Both the position numbers and the translations under genes were made by a program. This document shows positions 55,135 through 64,000 of a DNA stretch of 64,000 nt, piece by piece. Numbering within the stretch: the first letter of the stretch is position 1; each line of letters opens with the position of its first letter. Source of the stretch: Seminavis robusta (lineage: Eukaryota; Bacillariophyta; Bacillariophyceae; Naviculales; Naviculaceae); the NCBI GenBank assembly GCA_903772945.1, contig CAICTM010000106.1, forward strand, positions 1-64,000, given 5' to 3'. The notes under the pieces are model-generated. The model saw only the letters and a program-made list of their open reading frames with translations. It was not told where the DNA came from and searched no databases.

Positions 55135-55794
55135 AGCATTGTACTATGTTGATTTAAGTAGTGTGAAATCTATGGACTTTTAATTTTGCTAGATATATCT
55201 CATAACTTAAAGGTAGCTGGTATCACAGATAGCTCGTCACTGGTGCCTTCATAGCAAACACACACACACACGTGTGGTCCTTGACTGTTGACGTCTTGTC
55301 AGCAGCCAGATTAGTTCGTCGTCGCTTCCGAGACCGTCAGTTTGGTTTTGCACTTTGCGCTATTGTTCTTGCTCTAGCTAGTAGTTAATCCTAATCATAG
55401 TAGCATCCATTGTAGGGCAAGCTCTGGCATGCGGGTATCATACCTTTTCCCTCCTTTGAAGCTGCCTCCATTCAGCTCCGGCAGCTGAATTTTAAAAGTG
55501 CACGTTCTCGGGAATCAAGGCTGCCGAAACCTTTCTCTTGCACATGCCAAACGTCCCCATCACTCAAAGAAAACCATGGATCATCCACTTCCGAGACCTT
55601 TTCTCGCGGATGTTGCCACGTCATTGATCGGCGGCAACTCCGCTTCGCTGGTCGTATGGCGACCTTGGGAGTCGTATGTACGGAAGCGGTGTTGTGTCAG
55701 TCATGCAAGACGGAAGCCCTCACAATTTCTTTGATAGCAGACTTCCTGCTATCGATATCTGTGTGCCACTGCCTCTCTACACTCTGCCAGCAAA
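55135..55794. other. Intergenic with short CA repeat
   Basis: 660 bases without a gene. A (CA)n run lies at about 55257-55272 and GCTAGC-type words near 55373. Part of the sequence (GGGCAAGCTCTGGCATGCGGGTATCATACC) resembles the stretch at 51415-51530 (TGCAGGTATCACACCACGC .. CTCCGGCAGCTGAA), so the two spacers may share a duplicated or mobile segment. Confidence 0.5.
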
Positions 55795-56871
55795 ATGAAT
55801 CCTACCATGGAGAACCCAACAAAGCAACCATTGGTCTTCTCCTCAGAGAGCAAGGCTCGATACTGCACAGCAATTCTAACCGGGCCGCCCACTGGAGACG
55901 AATCCAGCACTTTGACTCATGGCACACGTCCATCGAACTTGGGGCTGAAACTCGCAGGGGACGCTGTGATTGGTACTGGAGTAACTTTCATGGTTGCTCC
56001 TTTCTTGACAATTGTAGACCAAGCTATCACACAAAGGGCATCAGGAACCAACACAATCTTTCGCTCAGGAATGCAATCACTGCAGAAAATGGTAACCAGT
56101 CCAATCGCATTTGTCAAGAGCCCTGCCTTTTTATACGTGTGGGCTGTTTATGCAACAACATATTCTGTTGCCAATGGCCTCAAGACATTGGTAGAGCACC
56201 AGGAACAAAAATCATCAAGAAAACGAGATGATTCGTCCTCCCTCGGTAAGGCGGCAATCTTCTTGGGCACTTCCGTAACCAACAGCAGTGCTTCCATCCT
56301 GAAAGATCGTGCCTTTGCTCAGATGTTCGCCGCCAATGCTGCAACCACCACTGGACTTGCCCGCCAAGTCCCCGTGGCATCCTATGGACTTTGGATGACC
56401 CGTGATCTGATTGGTGTTGGTTCGTCATTTGTCCTTCCCGACATGGTGGCCCAACAGCTGCCTTTCGAAGACGAGCAGAGAAATCGGGACATCAGTCAAC
56501 TCTGTGTCCCCATTGCGACTCAGTTGGTGGCTGGGCCCTTGCATCTGTTGGGGCTGGATCTTTTCAACCGTCCCATGCAAGACATGCCCTGGAAGCACCA
56601 GGTGCTCGAACGCTATCACTGTCTTGTGAATGGCTATGGTGCCGTGGTTGGTGCCAGAATAGCGCGCATCATTCCTGGCTATGGCTTCGGTGGTGTCCTC
56701 AACACCAAGCTGCGAGATGGTTGGAGAGACTATCTGGTGGAACGAGACACTGCCAATGGTCTGCCTTTCTTCGGGGACAGAGTTTTGGGGATCCCAGATC
56801 TCGTTCTAATGACTCTTCACAGTTTAAGCCAAGACCGTTCCGCAACACTCACACTTGTTGCGACAAAATGA
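55795..56871 (+). CDS. Multi-span membrane protein, unknown, possibly mitochondrial
   Basis: An unspliced frame of 358 residues from an A-rich context (CCAGCAAA before ATG). It has moderately hydrophobic segments: DAVIGTGVTFMVAPFLTIVDQ (about 55), FLYVWAVYATTYSVANGL (about 112), then MTRDLIGVGSSFVLP and VPIATQLVAGPLHLLGLDLFN. Gly/Arg-rich loops occur near the C-terminus (GARIARIIPGYGFGGVLN, KLRDGWRDYLV). The arrangement reminds me of an uncharacterised fungal and protist membrane family distantly like mitochondrial carriers, but no PxD/ExxK signature is visible, so this is weak. No signal peptide is seen. It lies tail to tail with the pseudouridine synthase gene, 147 bases away. Confidence 0.65.
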   Translation: MNPTMENPTKQPLVFSSESKARYCTAILTGPPTGDESSTLTHGTRPSNLGLKLAGDAVIGTGVTFMVAPFLTIVDQAITQRASGTNTIFRSGMQSLQKMVTSPIAFVKSPAFLYVWAVYATTYSVANGLKTLVEHQEQKSSRKRDDSSSLGKAAIFLGTSVTNSSASILKDRAFAQMFAANAATTTGLARQVPVASYGLWMTRDLIGVGSSFVLPDMVAQQLPFEDEQRNRDISQLCVPIATQLVAGPLHLLGLDLFNRPMQDMPWKHQVLERYHCLVNGYGAVVGARIARIIPGYGFGGVLNTKLRDGWRDYLVERDTANGLPFFGDRVLGIPDLVLMTLHSLSQDRSATLTLVATK

Positions 56872-57018
56872 AAACAAAGAACAATGTAAACCTACTGACA
56901 GTGCCGAAGAGCTCCCCTCGTGCCAATATCTGTAGAAACCCTGGATTGACCCAACCTTCTGAACCTTCTAACATTGGTAGACATGATCACTTTAACTACA
57001 AAGCATCCTGACGCCCTC

Positions 57019-59075
57019 TCACATGTTAGCCCAGGTGGGTAAGCCTGTGCGATAACTGCATCGTTTGCCTTCGTGTCCAATACAGTACTGCAAAGCATGT
57101 AGCCAAATCCCCTGGCTTCGAATCAGGAACTCTAGCATGTTGTGTTCCACAATGTCGCGGCCCTGACAACGGGCACACCAAACGCAGGCTCTTTTGATAA
57201 AATTCTCGACGGGTTCATCATCCTTTTGCTCTACCTTTGACAGCTGACCAATCTCTTGCTCCGTTGCAGGCACATCAGAAGTGTTCAAATCAATGGGCGT
57301 CTTGTGATGTTCTCCCTCGCTATCACCGTCATAGCCCAAAGCAACGCGGGCTTTGGCACAAGCATCCTTGCCAGCCTCATTTCCAAAGAACATGTCCCCA
57401 CCGTAGTTGGGGTCGTTTGCTAGCGGGTAGTGTGTGAGTGATTGAATGGCATTGGCAACACGAAATCACCAATATATCTTCTATTCACGTACCAATGGCA
57501 TGACCAAGATGTTGAAGATGAAGTCGAATTTGATGTGTTCTGCCAGTTATGGGTCGACAGAGAACCAAGGTAGAATCTGTTTTCGGGTCGTACTTGATCA
57601 CCGCAAAGGATGTTTGCGCTGGTTTGACCGTCTTGAGGTAGACGTCTCCCTCCAACTCCTCAAATGCCCCCGCTTCGCACACCCCATTTTTGGGCTGCGA
57701 GATCCGAGTGGGACACGCCAGGTGCAACCAGAGCATGTTGGATTGTGGTTTGCCACTTTCATCTTTACTGTTATTGCGAATTGTGTCGACTTGTTGCAAG
57801 CACTGGTCCACATTCGGATTCTCCAATTTGGCAAACTGCTCAATGGTCACATTCCCCAACACATTCTCTTCGGCCAAATCCGTCATCCAGTACCCATGAG
57901 CATTCCGTTCCTTGGCCACATCCAATGGATCTTCTTCCTCGGGATCTTCGACATTGGACCATTCTCCATCCGTTGGCACGGCACCGGGTTCATTGCTGGC
58001 GTGAATGCGATCGACACGCAAGTTGTTCATGGGAAACCTCCCGTGCACACGTGCTAGGTAGTACTTTTGACAGTCTCGTTGTCGTATGCATTGGCTCCAT
58101 TGTTTGGCCACTTCCGAGGACTTGGCCAGAATCACGAGTCCGCTGGTGAGCCGATCGAGACGATGAATGTTGAAATACTTGGTTCTTCTTTGTCCTTCCA
58201 GTATACTGGTCAAGGAGTTGCGGTGATAGCCTCCACAGGGATGAATGGGGAGAGTCCCGGGCTTATCCAAGATGATCAAGTCGTCAGTTTCATCCACGAC
58301 TTTGATCAATGCTTTGCCGTTGCTGTTGGTGGCCGGTTGTAATGAGTTCTTCTCATCTTGACAGGTGGACGACGGTCCTTCGTGGCAGACGGCAACAGCT
58401 GGCTCATGACGATGCACAATGTGTGTCAAAACATCCTTGCCCTGAATTTTGTAGGAAAGATCCACTTTGTTGTCGGAAACCAGGATACGGCCTTGGCGGA
58501 TTGCTGCTTTGTAGTAACTCTTTTTAGAGTGGAATCGAATCAATCATGCCAATAGATGCAATGCAATGTACGGACACTTGTTTGGGTCAGGAAAAGCAGA
58601 TACCAAATAGTCTTGCCCTGGCCAATCCAATGGATGGCACACAAAAGCACAAACGTACCTCTGGATAACTTCCAAACTCTGTCACATAAATATCCAACAC
58701 AGTTCTTCCGATCCATCGTTGCTTGGCAAAGGACGAAAACGTATACGCGTATGGATGGATCACTCGAATGAATTGCTCCGTTGCGCCATCCACACCCAAC
58801 AAGGGTTGCCCGTTGACTTCCAATCGTTTCACGGTGGTGTCAATTTTCAGATTGTCGTTCGAGTGAATTTCGGATCTCGGTCGTTTGCGGATCCGCTTGG
58901 GTCGTTGCCTCTTCGTATTATTATTATTAGTGGTGGACACTGGTACATGTACTACTGGATCTTCCTTATGGATGGACGTCTCGGCATTGTCGGGTTTTGC
59001 CACCGGAATTGACTCCTCGGCAGTAGTATTGGTGGCGGCTGGTGCCTCTGCAGCAGAAGCTCCTTCTTTCTCCAT
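57019..59075 (-). CDS. RluA/RPUSD2-family pseudouridine synthase
   Basis: Exons 59075-58659, 58519-57493 and 57419-57019 (introns 139 and 73 bases, GT..AG, in frame), 614 residues. Exon 1 has an Ala/Glu-rich start, a basic patch (KRQRPKRIRKRPR) and RVIHPYAYTFSSFAKQRWIG, typical of the RPUSD2/Rib2 N-terminus. An S4-like region follows (about 140-180, AAIRQGRILVSDNKVD). The catalytic loop HRLDRLTSGLVIL (about 260) contains the Asp that attacks uridine; GRTHQIRLHLQHLGHAI (about 465) is the RNA/uridine pocket. Splicing restores ANDPNYGGDMFFG. The C-terminus has CVWCARCQG and QGIWLHALQY, the family's end motif. It converts uridine to pseudouridine in RNA (tRNA or mRNA for close relatives); nuclear or cytosolic location is suggested by the basic patch. 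Confidence 0.92.
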
Positions 59076-59254
59076 GTTCTCGTTACCTCAGCGGTCTCTC
59101 TCGTTTACTACGCATGTAGCTCTTCCTTATCACAGAGAGACTTGGAAGGTACTGTACGACTATGAATGATGATGGATGGCTGCGGTTGGCGTTGTTTGAC
59201 CTCTGCCGATACTGTGAGTTGCGTGAATAGATTTCCTACAATCCTTCGTTGTCA

Positions 59255-59371
59255 GGAACGACCATACCACGATGACAGCACCGCTTCCCGTCTGCTCAGC
59301 GAAGTTAAGCATCGTCGGGCCAGGTTAGTACTACGGTGGGGGACCACGTTGGAATCCCTGGTGTTGTTCTT
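59255..59371 (+). rRNA. 5S ribosomal RNA
   Basis: The stretch from GGAACGACCATACCACGATG to GTGTTGTTCT has the full eukaryotic 5S plan. GACCATACCAC is at the 5' end; TCTGCTCAGCGAAGTTAAGC covers the internal promoter A-box region and loops; GGTTAGTACTACGGTGGGGGACCAC is loop E with helix IV; and GGAATCCCTGGTGTTG is the 3' end. GAACGAC near the start pairs with GTTGTTC at the end, closing helix I. A TTTT at 59370-59373 is the RNA polymerase III stop. It is a single copy in this window, not in an rDNA unit. The exact ends are uncertain by one or two bases. Confidence 0.95.
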
Positions 59372-59373
59372 TT
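59370..59373 (+). terminator. RNA polymerase III terminator of 5S gene
   Basis: A TTTT run directly at the 3' end of the 5S rRNA sequence, as expected for polymerase III transcription units. Confidence 0.75.
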
Positions 59374-59391
59374 GTTCGTTTGGACCTTGTC

Positions 59392-59577
59392 ATTTACGTT
59401 TTGGATGCTGGATGAGGGCCAGTTACAAAGTCCCCGGAGGGATGCTGGATGAGGGAGGGCCAACACAACTGAACAGTACCATTATTTACGTTTTGGATGC
59501 TGGATGAGGGCCAGTTACAAAGTCCCCGGAGGGATGCTGGATGAGGGAGGGCCAACACAACTGAACAGTACCACCCA
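59392..59577. repeat. 93-bp tandem duplication downstream of 5S rRNA
   Basis: Two copies, 59392-59484 and 59485-59577, apparently identical except for the last few bases. Each unit contains two GGATGCTGGATGAGGG blocks, so the block occurs four times in the array. The identity implies a recent event. No coding role is likely. Confidence 0.9.
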
Positions 59578-59909
59578 TCACAACTTCCTGCTTAGTCACT
59601 CACCAAACCGCAACCATGTTTGTCAAAGAAGATTGGCAGGAGTGCTAGCAACCGGGACAAGCGTCGCAGACTGGCTGCAGGTGTTGCCTCTACTACCGGG
59701 AGCCAGGGAGTAGCAAACTGAAGGAAGAAGCGGAGTGGATTGGGGTGGTTTGGGCAAGCCGCCGGTTGACATCCTTCAAAGTTTCTCGCTAGCAGCTCGA
59801 ACGAGACTACAATTGTATTTGTTTGCCATGACTACTATTAGTTTGCAATCATGACCCCATTACTACAATTAGCTACTAATCCGGTACTATCGAGTGCTAG
59901 CTACTCTGT
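59578..59909. other. Intergenic, nothing recognised
   Basis: 332 bases between the 93-bp array and the 3' end of the zinc-ribbon gene. No feature beyond short GCTAGC words. Confidence 0.5.
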
Positions 59910-61312
59910 CTAGATACCGAGAATGTCTAGTTCGTCATCGGATGCATCAGATTCTGTTGCCGCTGGCGGGGCAGGTACTGACGGTGTCGGTTTCTTCTTC
60001 TTTTTCTTTCCCGTTTTTCGGGGTGCTTTTGGTGTTTCTGCCGGTATATCAGCGGTAACCGCCTCCACTTCCTTTTCATTGGCAATCGACTCGACAGTCT
60101 CTTCCTCGTCGGCAGCCTCCACACTGCTAGCCTTTTCTTCAACTACTGGAGGTTCCTCTTCTTCTGTTACTGGAGATTCTTCTGCTACTACTGGTGATTC
60201 TTCTGGCTGTGATGCACTCTCCTCTTCTTCATCATCGGTACTAGTAGTTTCTTCACCTGCATCGTCGTCTTCAATGCTTTCCACTTCCACCGGATTCTCT
60301 TCTTCTTCACTATTATTGTCGTCTGAAGCGGTTGCTTCTTCTTCAGTGCTGCTTTGGTTGTCGGTTGTTGTTTCTTCTTCGGTGGATCCTCCCGCCCGTT
60401 CAATGAGTAGTTTGTTGGCGAGTTCTTCGTCTCCTTTGGCTTCTTGTAGAACCTTTCTCCGTTCCGCTCGTGATACAAAGTCGAGTGGTTGTTCATAATC
60501 AAAGTAATCATCCACGTCGGCCACTGAAAGGAATGAATCATCAAGAAGTAGACAAAGTAAGTGTGAGAAACAACAGACTTTCGGCACATTCAATCCAATC
60601 CAAACACAAATCTATACATGCACGCACCATCTTCCACAATTCGTTCTCGATCCATGACAAAGTTGTCCTTGCCCTTTTCACCACAACTAAAACATCCCAG
60701 TCCACCAATTCCGGTAGATCCTTCAAAAAAGAATTCTCTTGTCTTGGCAATGAAAATGGTACTTCCACAATTCTTGCAGGTAAATGCTTTCAAATCTTTT
60801 TCTTGTTCCTTACTGGTAATGACATTGTTCCAATTGGGTTGTCGATCCCAGACGGGAATTTTAAAGACATATCGCGCACGATACCATTTGACGCAAAAGG
60901 CGACACCAAACCAAAAAAAGGGATTTCGAAAACACCAATCGTATCGGAAACCCGCTAGTAGCGCCAATGCCAAGTACGTTTTGGGATCGTGGACTTTTTT
61001 GACAGTCGAACCAAACAGACCGGCCAATTGGACAGGCTCGTCAAGTTGTGTTGCGGGTTGGAGACGTCGTTGAAGACTCTGCCAGCGATGCGAGAGTTTG
61101 TGGAGCATTGGCTTGTATTCATGTTCTGGACTACTACTACTGACTTGGTGGTGATGATCATCATGATGGAACAAAGGAGACAGCAGTGCTGGATTGGCGC
61201 GTGTAGTATCTATAGCTTTGGATCTCGTGGGAAGAGACGGTCCTGTAAAGCCAGTGGCAGTTGGAACAACCAAAAGAAGAGCCAATGCCAGGCCTGTGGG
61301 AAGATACATCAT
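59910..61312 (-). CDS. Plastid-targeted membrane protein with zinc ribbon and long acidic tail
   Basis: Exons 61312-60628 and 60523-59910 (intron 104 bases, GTGCGT..TTCAG), 432 residues. The N-terminus is a signal peptide ending ATG/FTGPSLP, with Phe22 at +1, the diatom plastid-import motif; a Ser/His-rich transit-like region follows. Two close hydrophobic stretches (about 113-125 and 131-142) precede a zinc ribbon with Cys180/Cys183 (CKNC) and Cys208/Cys211 (CFSC). After splicing comes VADVDDYFDYEQPLDFVSRAERRKVL, then about 150 residues of almost pure Glu/Asp/Ser/Thr/Ala/Val, a KKKKKK patch and an acidic end. It resembles uncharacterised plastid proteins with a single zinc ribbon; the function is unknown. 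Divergent from the MFS gene, 271 bases apart. Confidence 0.78.
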
Positions 61313-61542
61313 AGTAGCAACAGATAGATACTTGGGAACTGGAGCTGACTAACTAGCTAGTACGAGTAGTTGATAGACAAAGCCAACGATAGAGGATTTG
61401 TGTCGAGTTCTTTTGTGAAGCCGAGAGATGATGGATGTTGATGGTCGGTTTGTTGTGTTGTCATCGTCGATCTCCAAAGTTTCACGTGGAAGCCAATGGA
61501 GCCATTTCATTGAAGTCCCAGGATATCATTCTCGTGACTGAC

Positions 61543-61550
61543 TGACGTCA
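61543..61550. promoter_or_regulatory. Palindromic CRE-like site TGACGTCA
   Basis: A perfect TGACGTCA lies 33 bases upstream of the MFS start and 230 upstream of the plastid zinc-ribbon gene. TGACGT is the core of the CO2/cAMP-responsive elements described in diatom promoters (bZIP-bound). Its presence in a divergent promoter with a plastid gene is suggestive but unproven; an 8-bp word may occur by chance. Confidence 0.4.
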
Positions 61551-61583
61551 GCTTCATTTTTCTTTTTCCTCAAAGAACCAAAG

Positions 61584-63214
61584 TTGTTGCTGTCTTCAAC
61601 AATAATAACGAAAATGACAATGATGAAAGAGGAACAACAACAACAACAACAGAAGCCTGTCGTAGTAGATCATGTCGACTCGTCAGTGACAGCTGCGACA
61701 GAAGCAACCTCCTCTTCCACAGCATCCATAGACGACGACAGCAGCCATGGTCATTTTGGAAGCACAACACCGCTTCTGCCCTACACGGTCTCGCTGCCAC
61801 TGCTGGTCGCATTGGACATGATTGGAGTCTCGTTGGTGGTCCCCTTGTTGCACAGTCAGTACTTTCAACTGGCCGGTGTCACCAGTGCCGTCCAGCGCGA
61901 ATGGTTGTCGTCCATCTTTAGTACCTCCCAAATTGTCGGTGGGTTAGTGTTGGGCACGTTAAGCGATTCGCAGCTGCTATCGAGACGCGCTATTTTATGG
62001 CTTAGTTTTGGAGGATCCGCCATGGCATACGGGATGATTGCCCAACAAGGATTGGCCGCCATTTTACTAAGTCGCATTATCGTTGGACTCGTCAAACAAA
62101 CCATGACCATCACCAGTGCCATCATGGTCTCGGTCACATCCGAGGAGGAACGAGCGACGAATGTAGGAAGGTATGTGTGTGTGTGTGTGGAAAATATTTT
62201 GTGTTTCTCCCTCTCTAGAGCTGACTGACTGACCTTAATGTTTGATTTTTTTACATGTATTTGCACACCAGACTGAATGCCAGTTTAACAACGGCTTGGA
62301 TCATTGGACCCTCTGCTGGCGCATACCTCTTTCACAATGTCGGAACATATGCTCCCATTTACGTATCCTGCTCCATTTTCATACTCAATATTCTCATTGT
62401 CTTGTTCTGCATACCAAAAGAACAACAACAAAACTCAGCAGACAACAATACCAAGGAAACAGCAACAACCACAAAAGACAACAATGCTACAGAACAACAA
62501 CAATCTACCGTACTACAGCGTATCCTTTCCAATTTCAAAGCCTGCTTTCAGTCCAACAATGCCTGTCTGGCTTCCGTCGTTTCGGCGATACTCATCTTTC
62601 GATGGGTCCTCAGGGCCACTTCCTACAAGAACATTGCCACCTATTACGAAACACGCTACCAAATGGAACCCTATCAACGTGGATATCTACAATCGTATCA
62701 GTCCGTGCTCACATTGGTCGTAGAGTCCCTACTCATTCAACCCATTCTACAACTCCTCGGAGGAGAAGTCCAGGCATCCTGTACCGCAGCTTTGATCATG
62801 GCACTGGTGACATTTGCCGAAGCCTCCCATGACATTGTCCATTTGCAACACTATCTCTTCCTCATTTGTCCCATCATGGCCACGGCCATGGCCATTTTGG
62901 GAGTCAGTTTGAAATCGGTTCTCTCCAAAGTGGCACCGCAACATTCGCTGGGGTCGGTCTTTGCCACGCTGGACGTACTCTCCAATGCCGTACAAGTTAC
63001 CGTGCCGTTTTATCGGACGTGGCTCTTTTCCATGACAACGCATCCTACAAATAGTGGAGGAGACCCCGACCCCTACCAGTGGCAATTGGTCTCGGGCGTG
63101 CATTGGATGGTGGCCACGCTTGCATTGGCGTACTTGTTGTGGCAAGGGAATCCGTGTGGTGATGCCGCCACTCGTCCGAAGAAGCAACCACCACAAAAGG
63201 TCAAGACCAGTTAG
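61584..63214 (+). CDS. Major facilitator superfamily transporter
   Basis: Exons 61584-62170 and 62272-63214 (intron 101 bases, GTATGT..CCAG, beginning with a GT repeat), 509 residues. A Gln/Ser/Thr-rich cytosolic N-terminus precedes about 12 membrane segments in two halves: YTVSLPLLVALDMIGVSLVVPLL, IVGGLVLGTLSDSQLLSRRAILW (the G-x-L-x-D-x-x-x-R-R loop 2-3 signature of the MFS), and after the intron TTAWIIGPSAGAYLF. A Gln/Asn/Thr-rich loop splits the halves (about 245-280). The look is close to the SLC22A18/tetracycline-resistance-like branch. The substrate is unknown. ATG codons at 61614, 61620 and 61623 are alternative starts. No plastid signal is seen. Confidence 0.85.
62171..62190. repeat. 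(GT)n at intron start
   Basis: A GT microsatellite directly at the 5' splice site of the MFS gene intron. Confidence 0.85.
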
Positions 63215-63862
63215 GCACTCTAGGTCCACTGCGGAAGGGTGCTCTTGTGGGGGATGTGGTAGGAGAGACGACACGCATTATTGGCAGTCTAGACGATGAG
63301 TGCCAACCTGCGCCTCCAATCTACTGTTGCTGTTCCAGCAAGTGGGCGGTGGGGTCCCGTGGGTCCACAAGAATTCAATCTCTATCTTGTGGGAACGCTA
63401 TCAAAACTGACGATCTGCATACGGTATTCGAACACCAACTCCACCCAACCTGATTGATATTGACAATGGTGATATCGACGGGGATTCCCGTAGATCAGAG
63501 GATGTGATTTCCATGTTGTAGCGTTCACTGCCTGGTACCGGTACCATGCACGGGGAAGCAGATATCGTGGGAGTCGAATCCAAAACCGGAGTCGAGTCAA
63601 TTCAAAAGTTGGGATCCTACACGATCAACTACGACTTGCCTAATTACAACAGGGAGTCGGACACGATGAGTAAACTATACAACTCCAAACCCAGCTTCCT
63701 CAAAAAGGTCTTATCCTTTTCGACAACAAGCTCATAATCCTGGTTTGGTGGGCAACTGAAACAGGTCCGCAACAACAAAAGGATTTTTCGACGTGGCTAT
63801 CTTACTGCCAACGAAACGAACGCAGAAACGACGTCAAGCCACCTTTCTCCCCAACCAGCATT
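63215..63862. other. Intergenic, nothing recognised
   Basis: 648 bases between the MFS gene and the partial gene at the window end. It contains GGTACCGGTACC at about 63534-63545. No gene or RNA is seen. Confidence 0.5.
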
Positions 63863-64000
63863 ATGGATCAAGTGGCAGCGCTTTCGTCCATGTCCAGCAA
63901 GTCTGGTACGAGGCGCATGTCTATCGACGAGCGTCGCAAGTTGCGAAAGCAGAAGAAGAAAAAGGCATCCCGTGTCTCGGAAGATGGATCCATCGTCGTC
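63863..64000 (+). CDS. Partial gene, N-terminus only
   Basis: ATG at 63863 opens a frame that stays open to the end of the window (46 codons): MDQVAALSSMSSKSGTRRMS, then ERRKLRKQKKKKASRVSEDG. Ser-rich with a strong Lys/Arg cluster. No family can be assigned from this fragment. RRMS is a possible kinase A-type phosphosite, which is weak evidence. Confidence 0.45.
   Translation, partial: MDQVAALSSMSSKSGTRRMSIDERRKLRKQKKKKASRVSEDGSIVV

Noticed and set aside
56190-56205. GGTAGAGC as a tRNA D-arm
   Set aside because: It lies inside a clear coding frame (LVEHQEQK) with no matching acceptor or T arm.
59923-60498. Ser-rich plus-strand frame opposite the acidic tail of the zinc-ribbon protein
   Set aside because: It is the complement of Glu/Asp codons; the spliced minus-strand gene has clear motifs.
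1-64000. tRNA genes, snRNAs and CRISPR arrays
   Set aside because: A by-eye scan for B-box-like GGTTCGA..CC with a matching A box, for the U6 core, and for regular direct repeats with spacers found none. A tRNA scan could still reveal one.

Overview
The window looks like nuclear DNA of a diatom. Genes are compact with few short introns (about 70-190 bases, GT..AG). Two products carry a signal peptide ending at a phenylalanine (TEA/FSG and TG/FTGP), the plastid-import signature of stramenopile algae. Several families typical of diatoms are present: DUF6824, ZZ/leucine-rich-repeat (LRR) proteins, plant-type LRR proteins and cAMP-receptor-like 7TM proteins. A pennate species is likely; Seminavis robusta or a relative is only a guess from intergenic texture (GCTAGC-rich spacers) and family content.

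Layout. 1-1.2 kb: 3' end of a broken Ty1/copia fossil abutting a four-exon secreted von Willebrand type D gene. 3.8-11.7 kb: a plastid-type LON-domain protein, an oxygenase with C-terminal ankyrin repeats, and the transcription elongation factor Spt5 with a 5-nt first coding exon. 13-22 kb: a small secreted protein, a SAM-GAF-double cyclase-homology protein, a Tudor-like/zinc protein, and a class C receptor whose ligand domain looks like a type II periplasmic binding protein. 22-32 kb: gene-poor, with a decayed 7TM gene, a glycosyltransferase-like gene, a DUF6824 gene and a degenerate repeat field. 32-36 kb: two ZZ-LRR-zinc-finger paralogues around an LRR fragment; the second paralogue is out of frame at a 15-C tract. 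36.7-45.2 kb: an unknown basic protein and a decayed DDE transposase split by a second, 1781-bp element with 22-bp terminal inverted repeats and a 2-bp AT duplication. 45.5-64 kb: S1/P1 nuclease, a single-pass membrane protein, a broken LRR gene with one repeat per 72-bp exon, a DUF924-TilS fusion, a membrane protein, an RPUSD2/RluA-type pseudouridine synthase, a 5S rRNA gene followed by an exact 93-bp duplication, a plastid zinc-ribbon protein and an MFS transporter (divergent pair over a palindromic TGACGTCA), and the start of a further gene.

The genes do not form one pathway; this is ordinary euchromatin with a transposon-rich, gene-poor middle. The spliced models were built by hand from splice sites that keep the frame and restore family motifs. 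Strongest leads: the nested transposon, the unusual receptor architecture, the DUF924-TilS fusion, the SAM-GAF-pseudocyclase and the modular LRR exons.
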